Shown here piece by piece: positions 56,057-63,716 of a stretch of DNA of 64,000 bases. The notes beneath the pieces were generated by a model. It did not search any database and was not told where the DNA came from. It worked only from the letters and a program-made list of their open reading frames with translations. Each line of letters opens with the position of its first letter. Positions within the stretch are counted from its first letter, which is position 1. The position numbers and the translations under genes were made by a program. Source of the DNA: an uncultured Acetatifactor sp. (GTDB lineage Bacteria; Bacillota; Clostridia; Lachnospirales; Lachnospiraceae); contig CAJTZD010000002.1 in assembly GCA_910584235.1 (NCBI GenBank), forward strand, positions 126,574 through 190,573. Reading direction: 5' to 3'.

Positions 56057-58678
56057 ATGAAAAAATGGGTGTACTTGTTTACGGAAGGGAACGCGGACAT
56101 GCGTGAGCTTCTGGGCGGCAAGGGTGCGAATCTGGCAGAGATGACCGGACTCGGCCTTCCGGTTCCGCAGGGCTTTACCATCACTACGGAGGCCTGTACA
56201 CAATACTATGAGGATGGAAGAGAGATCAACGATGAGATTCAGGGACAGATCAATGAATACATCGTCAAGATGGAAGAGATCACTGGCAAGAAGTTCGGCG
56301 ACAAGGAGAATCCCCTCCTGGTATCCGTCCGCTCCGGCGCAAGGGCTTCCATGCCTGGTATGATGGACACGATTCTGAACTTAGGGCTAAACGAGGACGT
56401 GGTGAATGTCATCGCCGGGAAATCAGGCAATCCCCGCTGGGCATGGGACTGCTACAGAAGATTTATCCAGATGTACTCCGATGTGGTCATGGAAGTGGGC
56501 AAGAAGTACTTCGAGCAGCTCATTGACGCCATGAAAGCGAAGAAAGGCGTGAAGCAGGACGTGGAGCTCACCGCTGACGACCTGAAAGAACTGGCAGGTC
56601 AGTTCAAGGCTGAGTACAAGGCCAAGATCGGCACTGCTTTCCCGGACGATCCCAAGGAGCAGCTTATGGGCGCCATCAAGGCTGTGTTCCGTTCCTGGGA
56701 CAACCCCCGCGCCAATGTGTACCGCCGCGACAACGACATCCCTTATTCCTGGGGTACTGCAGTAAACGTACAGTCCATGGCTTTCGGCAATATGGGCGAT
56801 GACTGCGGTACAGGCGTTGCGTTCACACGGGATCCGGCTACCGGTGAAAAGGGGCTGTTCGGCGAATTTTTGACCAATGCACAGGGCGAGGACGTGGTTG
56901 CAGGTGTCCGCACCCCTATGAAGATTACCGAGATGGCGGACAAGTTCCCCGAGGCTTTTGAGCAGTTTAAGGATGTGTGCAAGACCCTGGAGAATCATTA
57001 CAGAGATATGCAGGATATGGAGTTCACCGTTGAGCATGGCAAGCTGTACATGCTGCAGACAAGGAACGGCAAGAGGACGGCCCAGGCTGCTCTGAAGATT
57101 GCCTGCGATCTGGTGGACGAGGGCATGCGTTCCGAGCAGGAGGCTGTGGCCATGATCGATCCCCGCAACCTTGACACCCTGCTTCACCCGCAGTTTGACA
57201 CGGCCGCCCTGAAAGCCGCCACACCCGCCGGCAGAGGCCTTGGCGCATCCCCCGGCGCTGCCTGCGGCAAAATCGTATTTACGGCAGAGGACGCGGAAGC
57301 GTGGCATGCGAGAGGCGAGAAAGTTGTTCTTGTACGTCTGGAGACTTCTCCTGAGGACATCACCGGCATGAAAGCGGCTCAGGGTATCCTGACAGTCCGC
57401 GGCGGCATGACCTCCCATGCGGCAGTGGTTGCCCGCGGTATGGGAACCTGCTGCGTATCCGGCTGCGGCGATATCGCCATGGACGAGGAGAACAAGAGAT
57501 TCACACTGGCAGGCAAGGAGTACCATGAGGGAGACTACCTGTCCATCGACGGCACGACGGGCAATATCTACGACGGTCAGATTCCTACCGTGGACGCTAC
57601 AATAGCAGGTGAGTTCGGCAGGGTCATGGCCTGGGCCGACAAATACAGAAAGCTGAAAGTGCGCACCAATGCGGACACACCCGCCGACGCGAAGAAAGCC
57701 AGAGAGCTGGGTGCGGAAGGCATCGGCCTGTGCCGTACGGAGCATATGTTCTTCGAGGAAGACAGGATTGCCGCTTTCCGTGAGATGATCTGCTCCGACA
57801 CCGTAGAGGAGAGAGAGGCTGCCCTGGAGAAGATTCTGCCTTACCAGCAGGGCGATTTCGAGAAGCTCTATGAGGCTCTGGAGGGATATCCTGTGACCAT
57901 CCGTTTCCTGGATCCGCCTCTTCACGAGTTCGTGCCTACTGAGGAAGCCGACATCGAGAAGCTGGCTGCCGCTCAGGGCAAGACCGTGGAGGAGATTAAG
58001 AATATCATCGCAGGCCTCCATGAGTTCAATCCCATGATGGGCCACAGGGGATGCCGTCTGGCAGTGACTTATCCCGAAATTGCCAGGATGCAGACCAAGG
58101 CTGTCATCCGTGCCGCAATCAATGTGCAGAAAGCGCATCCCGGCTGGAAGATGAAGCCCGAGATCATGATTCCTTTGATCTGCGATGTAAAAGAACTGAA
58201 ATATGTGAAAAAGATTGTGGTGGATACCGCTGACGCGGAGATCAAGGCTTCGGGAATTGATCTGTATTATGAGGTAGGCACTATGATCGAAATTCCCAGG
58301 GCTGCTCTTATCGCTGACGAGATTGCCGCAGAGGCTGATTTCTTCTGCTTCGGAACGAATGATCTGACCCAGATGACATTTGGCTTCTCACGGGATGATG
58401 CGGGCAAGTTCCTGACGGCTTACTACGATTCCAAGATTTTGGAGAATGATCCGTTCGCGAAGCTGGATCAGAACGGCGTGGGCAAGCTGATGGATATGAC
58501 CATCAAGCTGGGCAAGCCGGTGAATCCCAAGATGCATGTGGGTATCTGCGGTGAGCATGGCGGGGATCCCTCTTCTGTGGAGTTCTGCCACAAGATCGGG
58601 CTGGATTATGTTTCCTGTTCGCCGTTCAGGGTGCCTATTGCCAGGTTGGCGGCAGCACAGGCGGCAATCTTGAATTGA
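56057..58678 (+). CDS. ppdK: Pyruvate phosphate dikinase
   Basis: An 873-residue enzyme interconverting pyruvate, ATP and Pi with PEP, AMP and PPi. In anaerobes it often works in glycolysis. The N-terminal ATP-grasp domain starts KWVYLFTEGNADMRELLGGKGANLAEM. The phosphohistidine domain has GGMTSHAAVVARGMG (about 450-464) with catalytic His, and the C-terminal PEP-binding TIM barrel ends with CGEHGGDPSSVEFC. The length is standard. The PEP-forming partner pckA lies at 5.1 kb. It stands alone between a promoter and a terminator; a strong GGGAGAGAT precedes the start. Confidence 0.98.
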   Translation: MKKWVYLFTEGNADMRELLGGKGANLAEMTGLGLPVPQGFTITTEACTQYYEDGREINDEIQGQINEYIVKMEEITGKKFGDKENPLLVSVRSGARASMPGMMDTILNLGLNEDVVNVIAGKSGNPRWAWDCYRRFIQMYSDVVMEVGKKYFEQLIDAMKAKKGVKQDVELTADDLKELAGQFKAEYKAKIGTAFPDDPKEQLMGAIKAVFRSWDNPRANVYRRDNDIPYSWGTAVNVQSMAFGNMGDDCGTGVAFTRDPATGEKGLFGEFLTNAQGEDVVAGVRTPMKITEMADKFPEAFEQFKDVCKTLENHYRDMQDMEFTVEHGKLYMLQTRNGKRTAQAALKIACDLVDEGMRSEQEAVAMIDPRNLDTLLHPQFDTAALKAATPAGRGLGASPGAACGKIVFTAEDAEAWHARGEKVVLVRLETSPEDITGMKAAQGILTVRGGMTSHAAVVARGMGTCCVSGCGDIAMDEENKRFTLAGKEYHEGDYLSIDGTTGNIYDGQIPTVDATIAGEFGRVMAWADKYRKLKVRTNADTPADAKKARELGAEGIGLCRTEHMFFEEDRIAAFREMICSDTVEEREAALEKILPYQQGDFEKLYEALEGYPVTIRFLDPPLHEFVPTEEADIEKLAAAQGKTVEEIKNIIAGLHEFNPMMGHRGCRLAVTYPEIARMQTKAVIRAAINVQKAHPGWKMKPEIMIPLICDVKELKYVKKIVVDTADAEIKASGIDLYYEVGTMIEIPRAALIADEIAAEADFFCFGTNDLTQMTFGFSRDDAGKFLTAYYDSKILENDPFAKLDQNGVGKLMDMTIKLGKPVNPKMHVGICGEHGGDPSSVEFCHKIGLDYVSCSPFRVPIARLAAAQAAILN

Positions 58679-58694
58679 TGCCATAGGAATTTGG

Positions 58695-59043
58695 GTACTC
58701 ACAGGCGAAAGTATGGAAGAATGGCTTAAAATCAAGGGTTTTTAGGCTTGGAGGGGTTCATCACGGTGGGTGATGGGCCCCTATTTTTGTGTTTTTTAAT
58801 ACCGCTGATAGGATGGCGATTGGGGATAAAATCGTACTATCAGGCAAAAGTATACTTTCACGCAAAAGTCAGGGGTTTCCGTGATAGTATAAAGTGGAAA
58901 GGTAAAAAGGAGTAGGATATTGTTGGGTTTAGGTGAAAAGAGTATTAGCTTGACGGAAAATGCTGTAGAAAAACGGGGATATGATACAAACACGGAAACT
59001 GCCCGGAGTTTTCGGGATAATACAGGCAGTTTCTGTGATAGTT
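58695..59043. repeat. Degenerate ~20-bp repeat array A
   Basis: About seven units resembling TACTATCACGGAAACT lie between ppdK and the orphan gene at 59.2 kb. On the plus strand: 58695 (TACTCACAGGCGAAAGTA), 58834, 58851 (immediately adjacent to the previous, ACTTTCACGCAAAAGTC) and 58983. On the minus strand: 58873-58890 (ATACTATCACGGAAACCCC), 59005-59022 and 59027-59043. The core is TATCACGG or TATCAGGC followed by AAA and a GTC, CCC or CTGC tail. No CRISPR-like identical repeat or spacer pattern is present. Confidence 0.75.
58752..58798 (+). terminator. Terminator after ppdK
   Basis: AGGGGTTCATCAC pairs with GTGATGGGCCCCT (two G-U pairs), followed by ATTTTTGTGTTTTTT. Confidence 0.88.
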
Positions 59044-59235
59044 TGGAGGTTCGCCTGCTTATATGCAAAATTTGTAGTTTGTGGTATGCTATATTTGAAG
59101 TATTTGAAAATAAAATTTATTTTATTTTCATGTGTTTATCACAACTGCAAAAAACTGTCAGATATGTTATTATGATTTTGCAAAGGAAAGGGTCCATAAT
59201 TTTGGTAGAATGCGATAAGCAAGGAGGAAAAATAA

Positions 59236-60147
59236 ATGAGTAATTTTAATAATAATGAGTACCAGAGTTTAGTTGCAGATATAATTGGAGATACATTTTA
59301 TAAAGATATCTCTCTTAGCGGAAAGATATCTTTTATAAGAAAATATGCAGAAGTTATTATTCGGAAGATATTGGATATTAATCCAAGTCAGGCAGTAACA
59401 TTAGGAGCATCAAATATCCAAAATAGACTAGAAAGATTGCCCAATCATGAGTTTATAGAAATGGCTGTAGAAACTATTCGCGGAAAAGGGAATCAGTCGA
59501 TACATACACAACATTTAGCAGGTTTTGCACCAGAAGATTTTGATAAGGTGATAGATGCCTTATTTGATATGCTATCGTTTTTACTTATAAATTACTTTGA
59601 AAAATATGACTTTGGATCACGAAATGATGTATTATACTCTTTTTCTTTGCTTCCGCCCATAATAAGATATAAGGTCTTGATGTTTTTATATAGAAAACAT
59701 CCTAATAACATTTCAGTAATTGATAAGCTGGTTTTAGCAACTGTAAAGGCGTTTAGTATTGATGAAGCAATTGAATGGGTGGAAAAAGAGAAAGATGCAT
59801 TAGTTCAGATGGGAACAGTGACAGAGAAGGCGTATAATGAAATTGTTGAAAAGGGAGGAGTGGAACTTGCTGAGATTATTCGGAGTTCCTCACCAGCTAA
59901 TATGTATTTGTTATGTAGAATGAAAATTTCGCAAGTAGGTGGTGTGATTAACAGTAGAGGAGTTTTATATTCAGATTTTGAAAGTGCTTTGCCCCATTAT
60001 AAATCTAAAGGAATATTAATGGGAGATGATTTGGAAACGAAGGAATTTAATGATATTATGAATTTTTTGTATCTCGGTAGGAAAGAGAAGATGAAAGAAA
60101 TATCAAGTGAAACTAATCCCTATATGGTTATAAATTTTATTTCTTAA
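59236..60147 (+). CDS. Orphan AT-rich protein, DUF4145/HEPN-like N-terminal half
   Basis: A 303-residue cytoplasmic protein. The N-terminal part has ISFIRKYAEVIIRKILD and later EMAVETIRGKGNQSIHTQH, reminiscent of the R-x-x-GN-x-x-H motif of DUF4145 domains, a HEPN-related fold found in restriction enzymes and defence proteins. The C-terminal half (from about 140) is helical and unrecognised. Its GC content and codon use are far below those of the flanking ppdK. AAGGAGGAAAAATAA precedes the ATG. It is flanked on both sides by arrays of ~20-bp degenerate repeats. The DUF4145 reading rests on this short motif only. Confidence 0.7.
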   Translation: MSNFNNNEYQSLVADIIGDTFYKDISLSGKISFIRKYAEVIIRKILDINPSQAVTLGASNIQNRLERLPNHEFIEMAVETIRGKGNQSIHTQHLAGFAPEDFDKVIDALFDMLSFLLINYFEKYDFGSRNDVLYSFSLLPPIIRYKVLMFLYRKHPNNISVIDKLVLATVKAFSIDEAIEWVEKEKDALVQMGTVTEKAYNEIVEKGGVELAEIIRSSSPANMYLLCRMKISQVGGVINSRGVLYSDFESALPHYKSKGILMGDDLETKEFNDIMNFLYLGRKEKMKEISSETNPYMVINFIS

Positions 60148-60374
60148 AAAGGCAGCTGAATGGGTCTGACCATTCAAATTATTTGTTGAAATATAGGAGA
60201 TATTGTCGAATGGTGTCAAGGTGTCTTAGTTTCCGGCAGATACGGACACGGAAAGCCTACAAAGCCCGTAAACACGGCACTTTCGGCACTACATAGCTTT
60301 CAAAGTTACATTATTTCCGTGTGCTTTTATGGGCATTTTTACATTTGTAAGGGTACGAACGGTTGTTCTGGGGT
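60148..60374. other. Gene-free AT-rich spacer with scattered repeat-like words
   Basis: I see no gene here. One word near 60239, GATACGGACACGGAAAGCC, and TTTCCGTGTGC near 60311 resemble the flanking array units. The purine/pyrimidine make-up and loss of GC suggest it belongs with the imported orphan gene. Confidence 0.45.
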
Positions 60375-60600
60375 TGTTTTGCCTGATAGTATATACTCGT
60401 AGGCAAAAGTCGGTTATTATCACGGAAACCCGGATACTCGCACGGAAACTGCTGTACTATCACGCAAAAGTCGATACTATCAGGCAAAACCCTTATACGA
60501 ACACGGAAACTGTCTGTATTATCACGGAAACCCGATGGGAGTTTTCGTGATACTATAAGAGTTTACGTGATAGTGTAAAGAGTTTTCGTGTTTGTATATG
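60375..60600. repeat. Degenerate ~20-bp repeat array B (about 11 units, two orientations)
   Basis: One minus-oriented unit (60375-60393) is followed by seven plus-oriented units spaced 19-22 bases (starts near 60392, 60414, 60433, 60454, 60473, 60493, 60515). Three minus-oriented units follow (60538-60559, 60559-60580, 60580-60600). Plus examples: TATTATCACGGAAACCC, ACTATCACGCAAAAGTC, TATACGAACACGGAAACTG. The core is TATCACGG/CACGGAAACT with a variable 3' tail. The units match those of array A, 1.4 kb upstream, on the other side of the orphan gene. Confidence 0.85.
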
Positions 60601-60740
60601 AGAAAAACGGTAAAAACTGAATGAATAAATGACAATGTAAAAAAAGGGCTGCCTGATGGCTCTTTTTTGCTTTCTACTCCCGAAAAATAGTCGTTTCGTG
60701 CAATCGGGTAAAAAATAGAAAATTTTTATGGTATAATTCA

Positions 60741-60914
60741 GTGAATGCTTTTGCTTTAGCGGGAACGGTATTCTTCCGAAGTAATAGGAAAGGACGGAAT
60801 CCGAAAGTGGCATGTGAGGCATATCGGCAAAGCACGGAAAATCTGAAATCCTATATGCAACGCCAATGGAGCCTTGTAGGAGGAATGGCTGGCACGTTCA
60901 GGGAGATGGAATGA
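60741..60914 (+). pseudogene. Possible gene fragment at the left of the imported segment
   Basis: A frame from about 60741 encodes a peptide including ACEAYRQSTENLKSYMQ and QWSLVGGMAGTFREME followed by TGA. The second half looks like a protein C-terminus, but the only start candidate (GTG) lies within a TATAAT -10 box (60732-60737), so it is not a normal intact gene. I cannot name a family. It could be the tail of a transposon- or ICE-borne protein truncated at the 5' side. Confidence 0.3.
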
Positions 60915-61011
60915 GTGAAAAGTGATACTTCCCAATTTGATACCTGCTACCCAAAAAGTAGTTGTTTGCTATTTGGGTGACGATTTTTATGCTGTCAACT
61001 GAATACGATGA

Positions 61012-61061
61012 AGAAGCGGCGTTTCTTACTCTCTATACGGAGAACAGGAAGGCCGCTTTTT
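61012..61061 (+). terminator. Hairpin/terminator before the GntR gene
   Basis: AAGCGGC pairs with GCCGCTTTTT across a 31-base loop. It ends in a T-run and lies 140 bases ahead of the regulator gene. Confidence 0.6.
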
Positions 61062-61137
61062 AATGTCCTTTGTTACGGCTCCTTGCGTCCTATCAGAACC
61101 GCCTTTACCGCTGCTCTGAAGTTTTTTTATCCACCTA

Positions 61138-61187
61138 TTGACAATTAAGTGTATGATGTTTATAATGTGTATATTAAAATAGCACAC
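61138..61187 (+). promoter_or_regulatory. Consensus promoter and dyad operator of the GntR/ABC operon
   Basis: TTGACA at 61138-61143, exactly 17 bases, TATAAT at 61161-61166: a perfect consensus promoter. GTGT at 61167-61170 and ACAC at 61184-61187 form a dyad directly downstream, around an AT-rich 13-base middle, as expected for YtrA-type repressor sites. The regulator probably binds here and represses its own operon. Confidence 0.75.
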
Positions 61188-61201
61188 TAAAGAAAGGAGA
61201 G

Positions 61202-61585
61202 ATGGCCTTTTTGAAAATACTCATATCAAATACCTCTGACAGCCCCTTGTACCAACAGATCAAAGACCAGATCAAAGACGCTGTGCTGAAAGAAGAATTA
61301 GCCCCGGGGGATGCACTTCCCTCTATACGCGCCTTTGCTAATGATCTGAAAGTCAGTGTCTTAACAATCCGGCGGGTTTATGAAGAATTGGAACAGGAGG
61401 GATTTGTTACAAGCCAGGTAGGGATAGGGACTTTTGTCTCTACGGGCAATCTTGAACTGCTCCGGGATTCCAAACGGCGGCTTGTAGAACAAAAAATGCT
61501 GGACATGATACAGACAGCAAAATCATTGAAAATAAGTAAAGAAGAACTCAATGCCATGATGGATATTCTTTACGAGGAGGATTAA
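61202..61585 (+). CDS. GntR family regulator, YtrA type
   Basis: A 127-residue repressor with the N-terminal winged helix LYQQIKDQIKDAVLKEELAPGDALPSIR... (motif visible as GDALPSIRAFANDLKVS at about 38-54) and RRVYEELEQEGFV. The short C-terminal part, only about 50 residues, is characteristic of the YtrA subfamily that controls ABC transporter operons. It begins at ATG 61202 behind AAGGAG and is followed one base later by the ABC ATPase gene. The encoded protein should sense cell-envelope stress or a peptide/antibiotic ligand, an inference from family members. Confidence 0.9.
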   Translation: MAFLKILISNTSDSPLYQQIKDQIKDAVLKEELAPGDALPSIRAFANDLKVSVLTIRRVYEELEQEGFVTSQVGIGTFVSTGNLELLRDSKRRLVEQKMLDMIQTAKSLKISKEELNAMMDILYEED

Positions 61586-61586
61586 A

Positions 61587-62447
61587 ATGAGCGATATTTT
61601 GAACGTAGAGAACTTGAACAAATCGTATGGGGATTTCTCTTTAACAGATGTGACTTTTTCTTTACCAGAGGGCTGCATAACAGGTTTTATCGGGATTAAC
61701 GGTGCGGGTAAAACCACCACATTGCGGACGCTTTTAGGATTGGCGAAAAAGCAGTCCGGCAATATTCGGTTTTTTGGCCTTGAAATGGAAAAGAACGAGA
61801 AGAAGATCAAAGACCGTATCGGCATTGTTTTAGATGATGGCTGCTTTTATGACGAACTCTCCTTAGCTGAAATGAAAAGCATAATTTCATCAGCATATAC
61901 AGAATGGTCTGAACAGGATTTCAAACGGTACATGGAGATGTTTTCCCTTGACCCAAAGCAAAAAATCAATACGCTTTCAAAAGGCATGAAAATGAAATAT
62001 GCACTTGCCTTAGCCCTTTCCCATAATGCGGAGCTTCTGATTATGGACGAACCGACCAGTGGGCTTGACCCTTTAATAAGAAGCCAGCTATTGAAAGTTT
62101 TGACCGATTACATGGAAAATGGCGGCAAAGGGGTTTTCTTTTCAACGCATATTACTTCTGACCTTGATAAAATTGCTGATATGCTCATTATGATCAACAA
62201 TGGGCGCATTGTATTCCAGGAAGAAAAAGACTTTTTACTTGACACTTACCGGATTGTCAAAGGTGATGCGAAAGCATTGAACGGTGATGTGCGAAAGCTC
62301 TTTTTGGGCATATCAGAAACTGCATTTGGGTTTACGGGGGTTACAAAACAAATGGCAGAGGTTCAGTCCTTTTTCCCGGACGCTATTGCTGAACGCCCTA
62401 CGATAGAGGACATAATGCTTGCCAATATAGGAGGGTATAAAAAATGA
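61587..62447 (+). CDS. ABC transporter ATP-binding protein
   Basis: A 286-residue ATPase of the type that exports antibiotics, peptides or lipids. It has Walker A GINGAGKTTTLRTLLG (about 37-52), a signature region reading TLSKGMKMKYALALALSH (in place of LSGGQ) and Walker B LLIMDEPTSGLDP (about 150-162), with a C-terminal about 80-residue extension. The signature is the LSKGM variant seen in bacitracin/nisin-type exporters. It overlaps the permease gene by four bases (ATGA). The regulator precedes it by one base. Confidence 0.93.
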   Translation: MSDILNVENLNKSYGDFSLTDVTFSLPEGCITGFIGINGAGKTTTLRTLLGLAKKQSGNIRFFGLEMEKNEKKIKDRIGIVLDDGCFYDELSLAEMKSIISSAYTEWSEQDFKRYMEMFSLDPKQKINTLSKGMKMKYALALALSHNAELLIMDEPTSGLDPLIRSQLLKVLTDYMENGGKGVFFSTHITSDLDKIADMLIMINNGRIVFQEEKDFLLDTYRIVKGDAKALNGDVRKLFLGISETAFGFTGVTKQMAEVQSFFPDAIAERPTIEDIMLANIGGYKK

Positions 62448-63085
62448 TGTTGTTCCATTTGATAAAAAAAGACGTTCTCATTGTAAAGAAGTATGTATTG
62501 ATCATGCTGGCCGCCGCTGTCCTTATCCCGCCTTTTATGCTCTGGCGCGCACCACAGTACACCGGGGTTTTGGGATTTATGCTGTCTGTCATTTTTTGCG
62601 TGTTTATGCTGCTGCAATATGTATCTTTGAAAGAATATCAATTCCCTAAAGCCGCAACACTGTTATGCGCTGCGCCATATTCGCGCAGGATGATTGTTTT
62701 GTCCAAGTATATTTTCTGTATGGCAACTTATGTAGTCTGCTGCCTTATATATGTGATTGAAACTTTAGTTATTCCCGGATTAGGCCCATGTGACATAAAA
62801 CTGTTTGTACTCATGCTTTTTATAACTTCTGTTTTCATCGGTGTGTATCTGCCAGTGCAGTACAAGTTAGGGTACGAGAAAACAAAATTTGCTTTTGTGG
62901 TTGTCATAATGGCATCTCCCTTTATTCTTCCGTATCTTATGAAAATGGAAAACGTAAATTTGGATTTTCTTTCCCTGCTTTCTCCTGTCCTTGCTTATGG
63001 GGGGATTATCCTGTTGAGCCTGGGGATATTGGTTGTTTCAATTTTCCTGTCAATGAGATTTTACAGCAGTGTAGATTTGGCATAA
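62444..63085 (+). CDS. ABC-2 type transporter permease
   Basis: A 213-residue membrane protein with six predicted helices. It starts MMLFHLIKKDVLIVKKY and continues with IMLAAAVLIPPFML. Its first helix and size match ABC-2 permeases that pair with BcrA-like ATPases. ATGA overlap with the ATPase gene indicates translational coupling. The substrate is unknown. Composition here (AT-rich, less biased) differs from the housekeeping genes to the left. Confidence 0.9.
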   Translation: MMLFHLIKKDVLIVKKYVLIMLAAAVLIPPFMLWRAPQYTGVLGFMLSVIFCVFMLLQYVSLKEYQFPKAATLLCAAPYSRRMIVLSKYIFCMATYVVCCLIYVIETLVIPGLGPCDIKLFVLMLFITSVFIGVYLPVQYKLGYEKTKFAFVVVIMASPFILPYLMKMENVNLDFLSLLSPVLAYGGIILLSLGILVVSIFLSMRFYSSVDLA

Positions 63086-63103
63086 AAGAGAGGAACGCAG
63101 AAT

Positions 63104-63487
63104 ATGGACAACGATACGATTTTTCTTTATATCATTGCTGCGGCAGCATTGTGTTTTGCGCTTATAAACTGTATTCAATTTATCATGAAGAGAAACAAGA
63201 CGGCGCAGACAACAGGGACAATTATTTCAATTAAAATGCCGAATCCCGAAACGGCAAAAGCCCGTAATTCAAAATGGGCGATAGTTTCATATACGGCAGA
63301 CGGAAAATCCTGCCAATCACAAAACCGCATACAAGTGCCTATGGTTTCACAGGTTGGGTCGACTGTCAAAGTACGCTATGACAAATCCAATCCCGAAAAA
63401 CTGTATAGCTTTTCCATGTTACGGATTGCCGTATCGGTTTTAATTGCCGCTATTTGTATTTTGGCAGCCGTATTCAAATTAATATAA
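63104..63487 (+). CDS. DUF3592 membrane protein
   Basis: A 127-residue protein with an N-terminal helix (about 7-24), a beta-rich soluble part (about 38-105: GTIISIKMPNPETAKARNSK and KVRYDKSNPEKLY) and a C-terminal helix (about 108-126). This is the DUF3592 plan. DUF3592 proteins accompany mobile or immune-related loci, but no function is established. It follows the permease by 18 bases on the same strand and belongs to the same operon. Confidence 0.82.
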   Translation: MDNDTIFLYIIAAAALCFALINCIQFIMKRNKTAQTTGTIISIKMPNPETAKARNSKWAIVSYTADGKSCQSQNRIQVPMVSQVGSTVKVRYDKSNPEKLYSFSMLRIAVSVLIAAICILAAVFKLI

Positions 63488-63506
63488 GACAAGGAGGATT
63501 AAGATT

Positions 63507-63602
63507 ATGCCACATTTTCCGGGCTGGTTCGTTGCCATTTGTGTTCTGCTTCCCATTGCCAATGCAATATATAAGGCATGGAAAAACAACAAAAAGAAAT
63601 AG
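63507..63602 (+). CDS. Small membrane protein, 31 residues
   Basis: An AAGGAGG site seven bases upstream introduces an ATG at 63507. The 31-residue product starts MPHFPGWFVAICVLLPIANA, has a single transmembrane helix (about 7-23) and a lysine-rich end (KAWKNNKKK). It is the fifth gene of the GntR/ABC operon. Such small single-helix proteins often bind the transporter. No homologue is recognised. Confidence 0.68.
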   Translation: MPHFPGWFVAICVLLPIANAIYKAWKNNKKK

Positions 63603-63616
63603 TCGCAGGAGGCATT

Positions 63617-63661
63617 ATGGACTGGGAGATTCACGACAAAAAAAGAATAAGTGACAAATAA
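63617..63661 (+). CDS. Mini-ORF of 14 residues before the terminator
   Basis: A strong AGGAGG site six bases upstream and an ATG at 63617 open a 14-codon frame (MDWEIHDKKRISDK). It lies between the 31-residue gene and the terminator. It may be a translated leader, a tiny peptide or chance; the ribosome site makes translation plausible. Confidence 0.35.
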   Translation: MDWEIHDKKRISDK

Positions 63662-63667
63662 AAGCTA

Positions 63668-63716
63668 ACCGCCGTACTATGGACTTCATCCACCATATGC
63701 GGCGGTCTGCTTTTTT
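63668..63716 (+). terminator. Terminator of the GntR/ABC operon
   Basis: ACCGCCGTACTATGG pairs with CCATATGCGGCGGT around about ten bases, followed by CTGCTTTTTT. Confidence 0.9.

Noticed and set aside
58920-59243. Plus-strand frame of about 107 residues just before the orphan gene
   Set aside because: It is formed by repeat units and has an unusual composition; its stop overlaps the orphan gene's start, and no ribosome site supports it.
58695-60600. The repeat arrays as a CRISPR locus
   Set aside because: Units are about 20 bp, degenerate and in both orientations, there are no unique spacers of regular length, and no cas genes are in the window.
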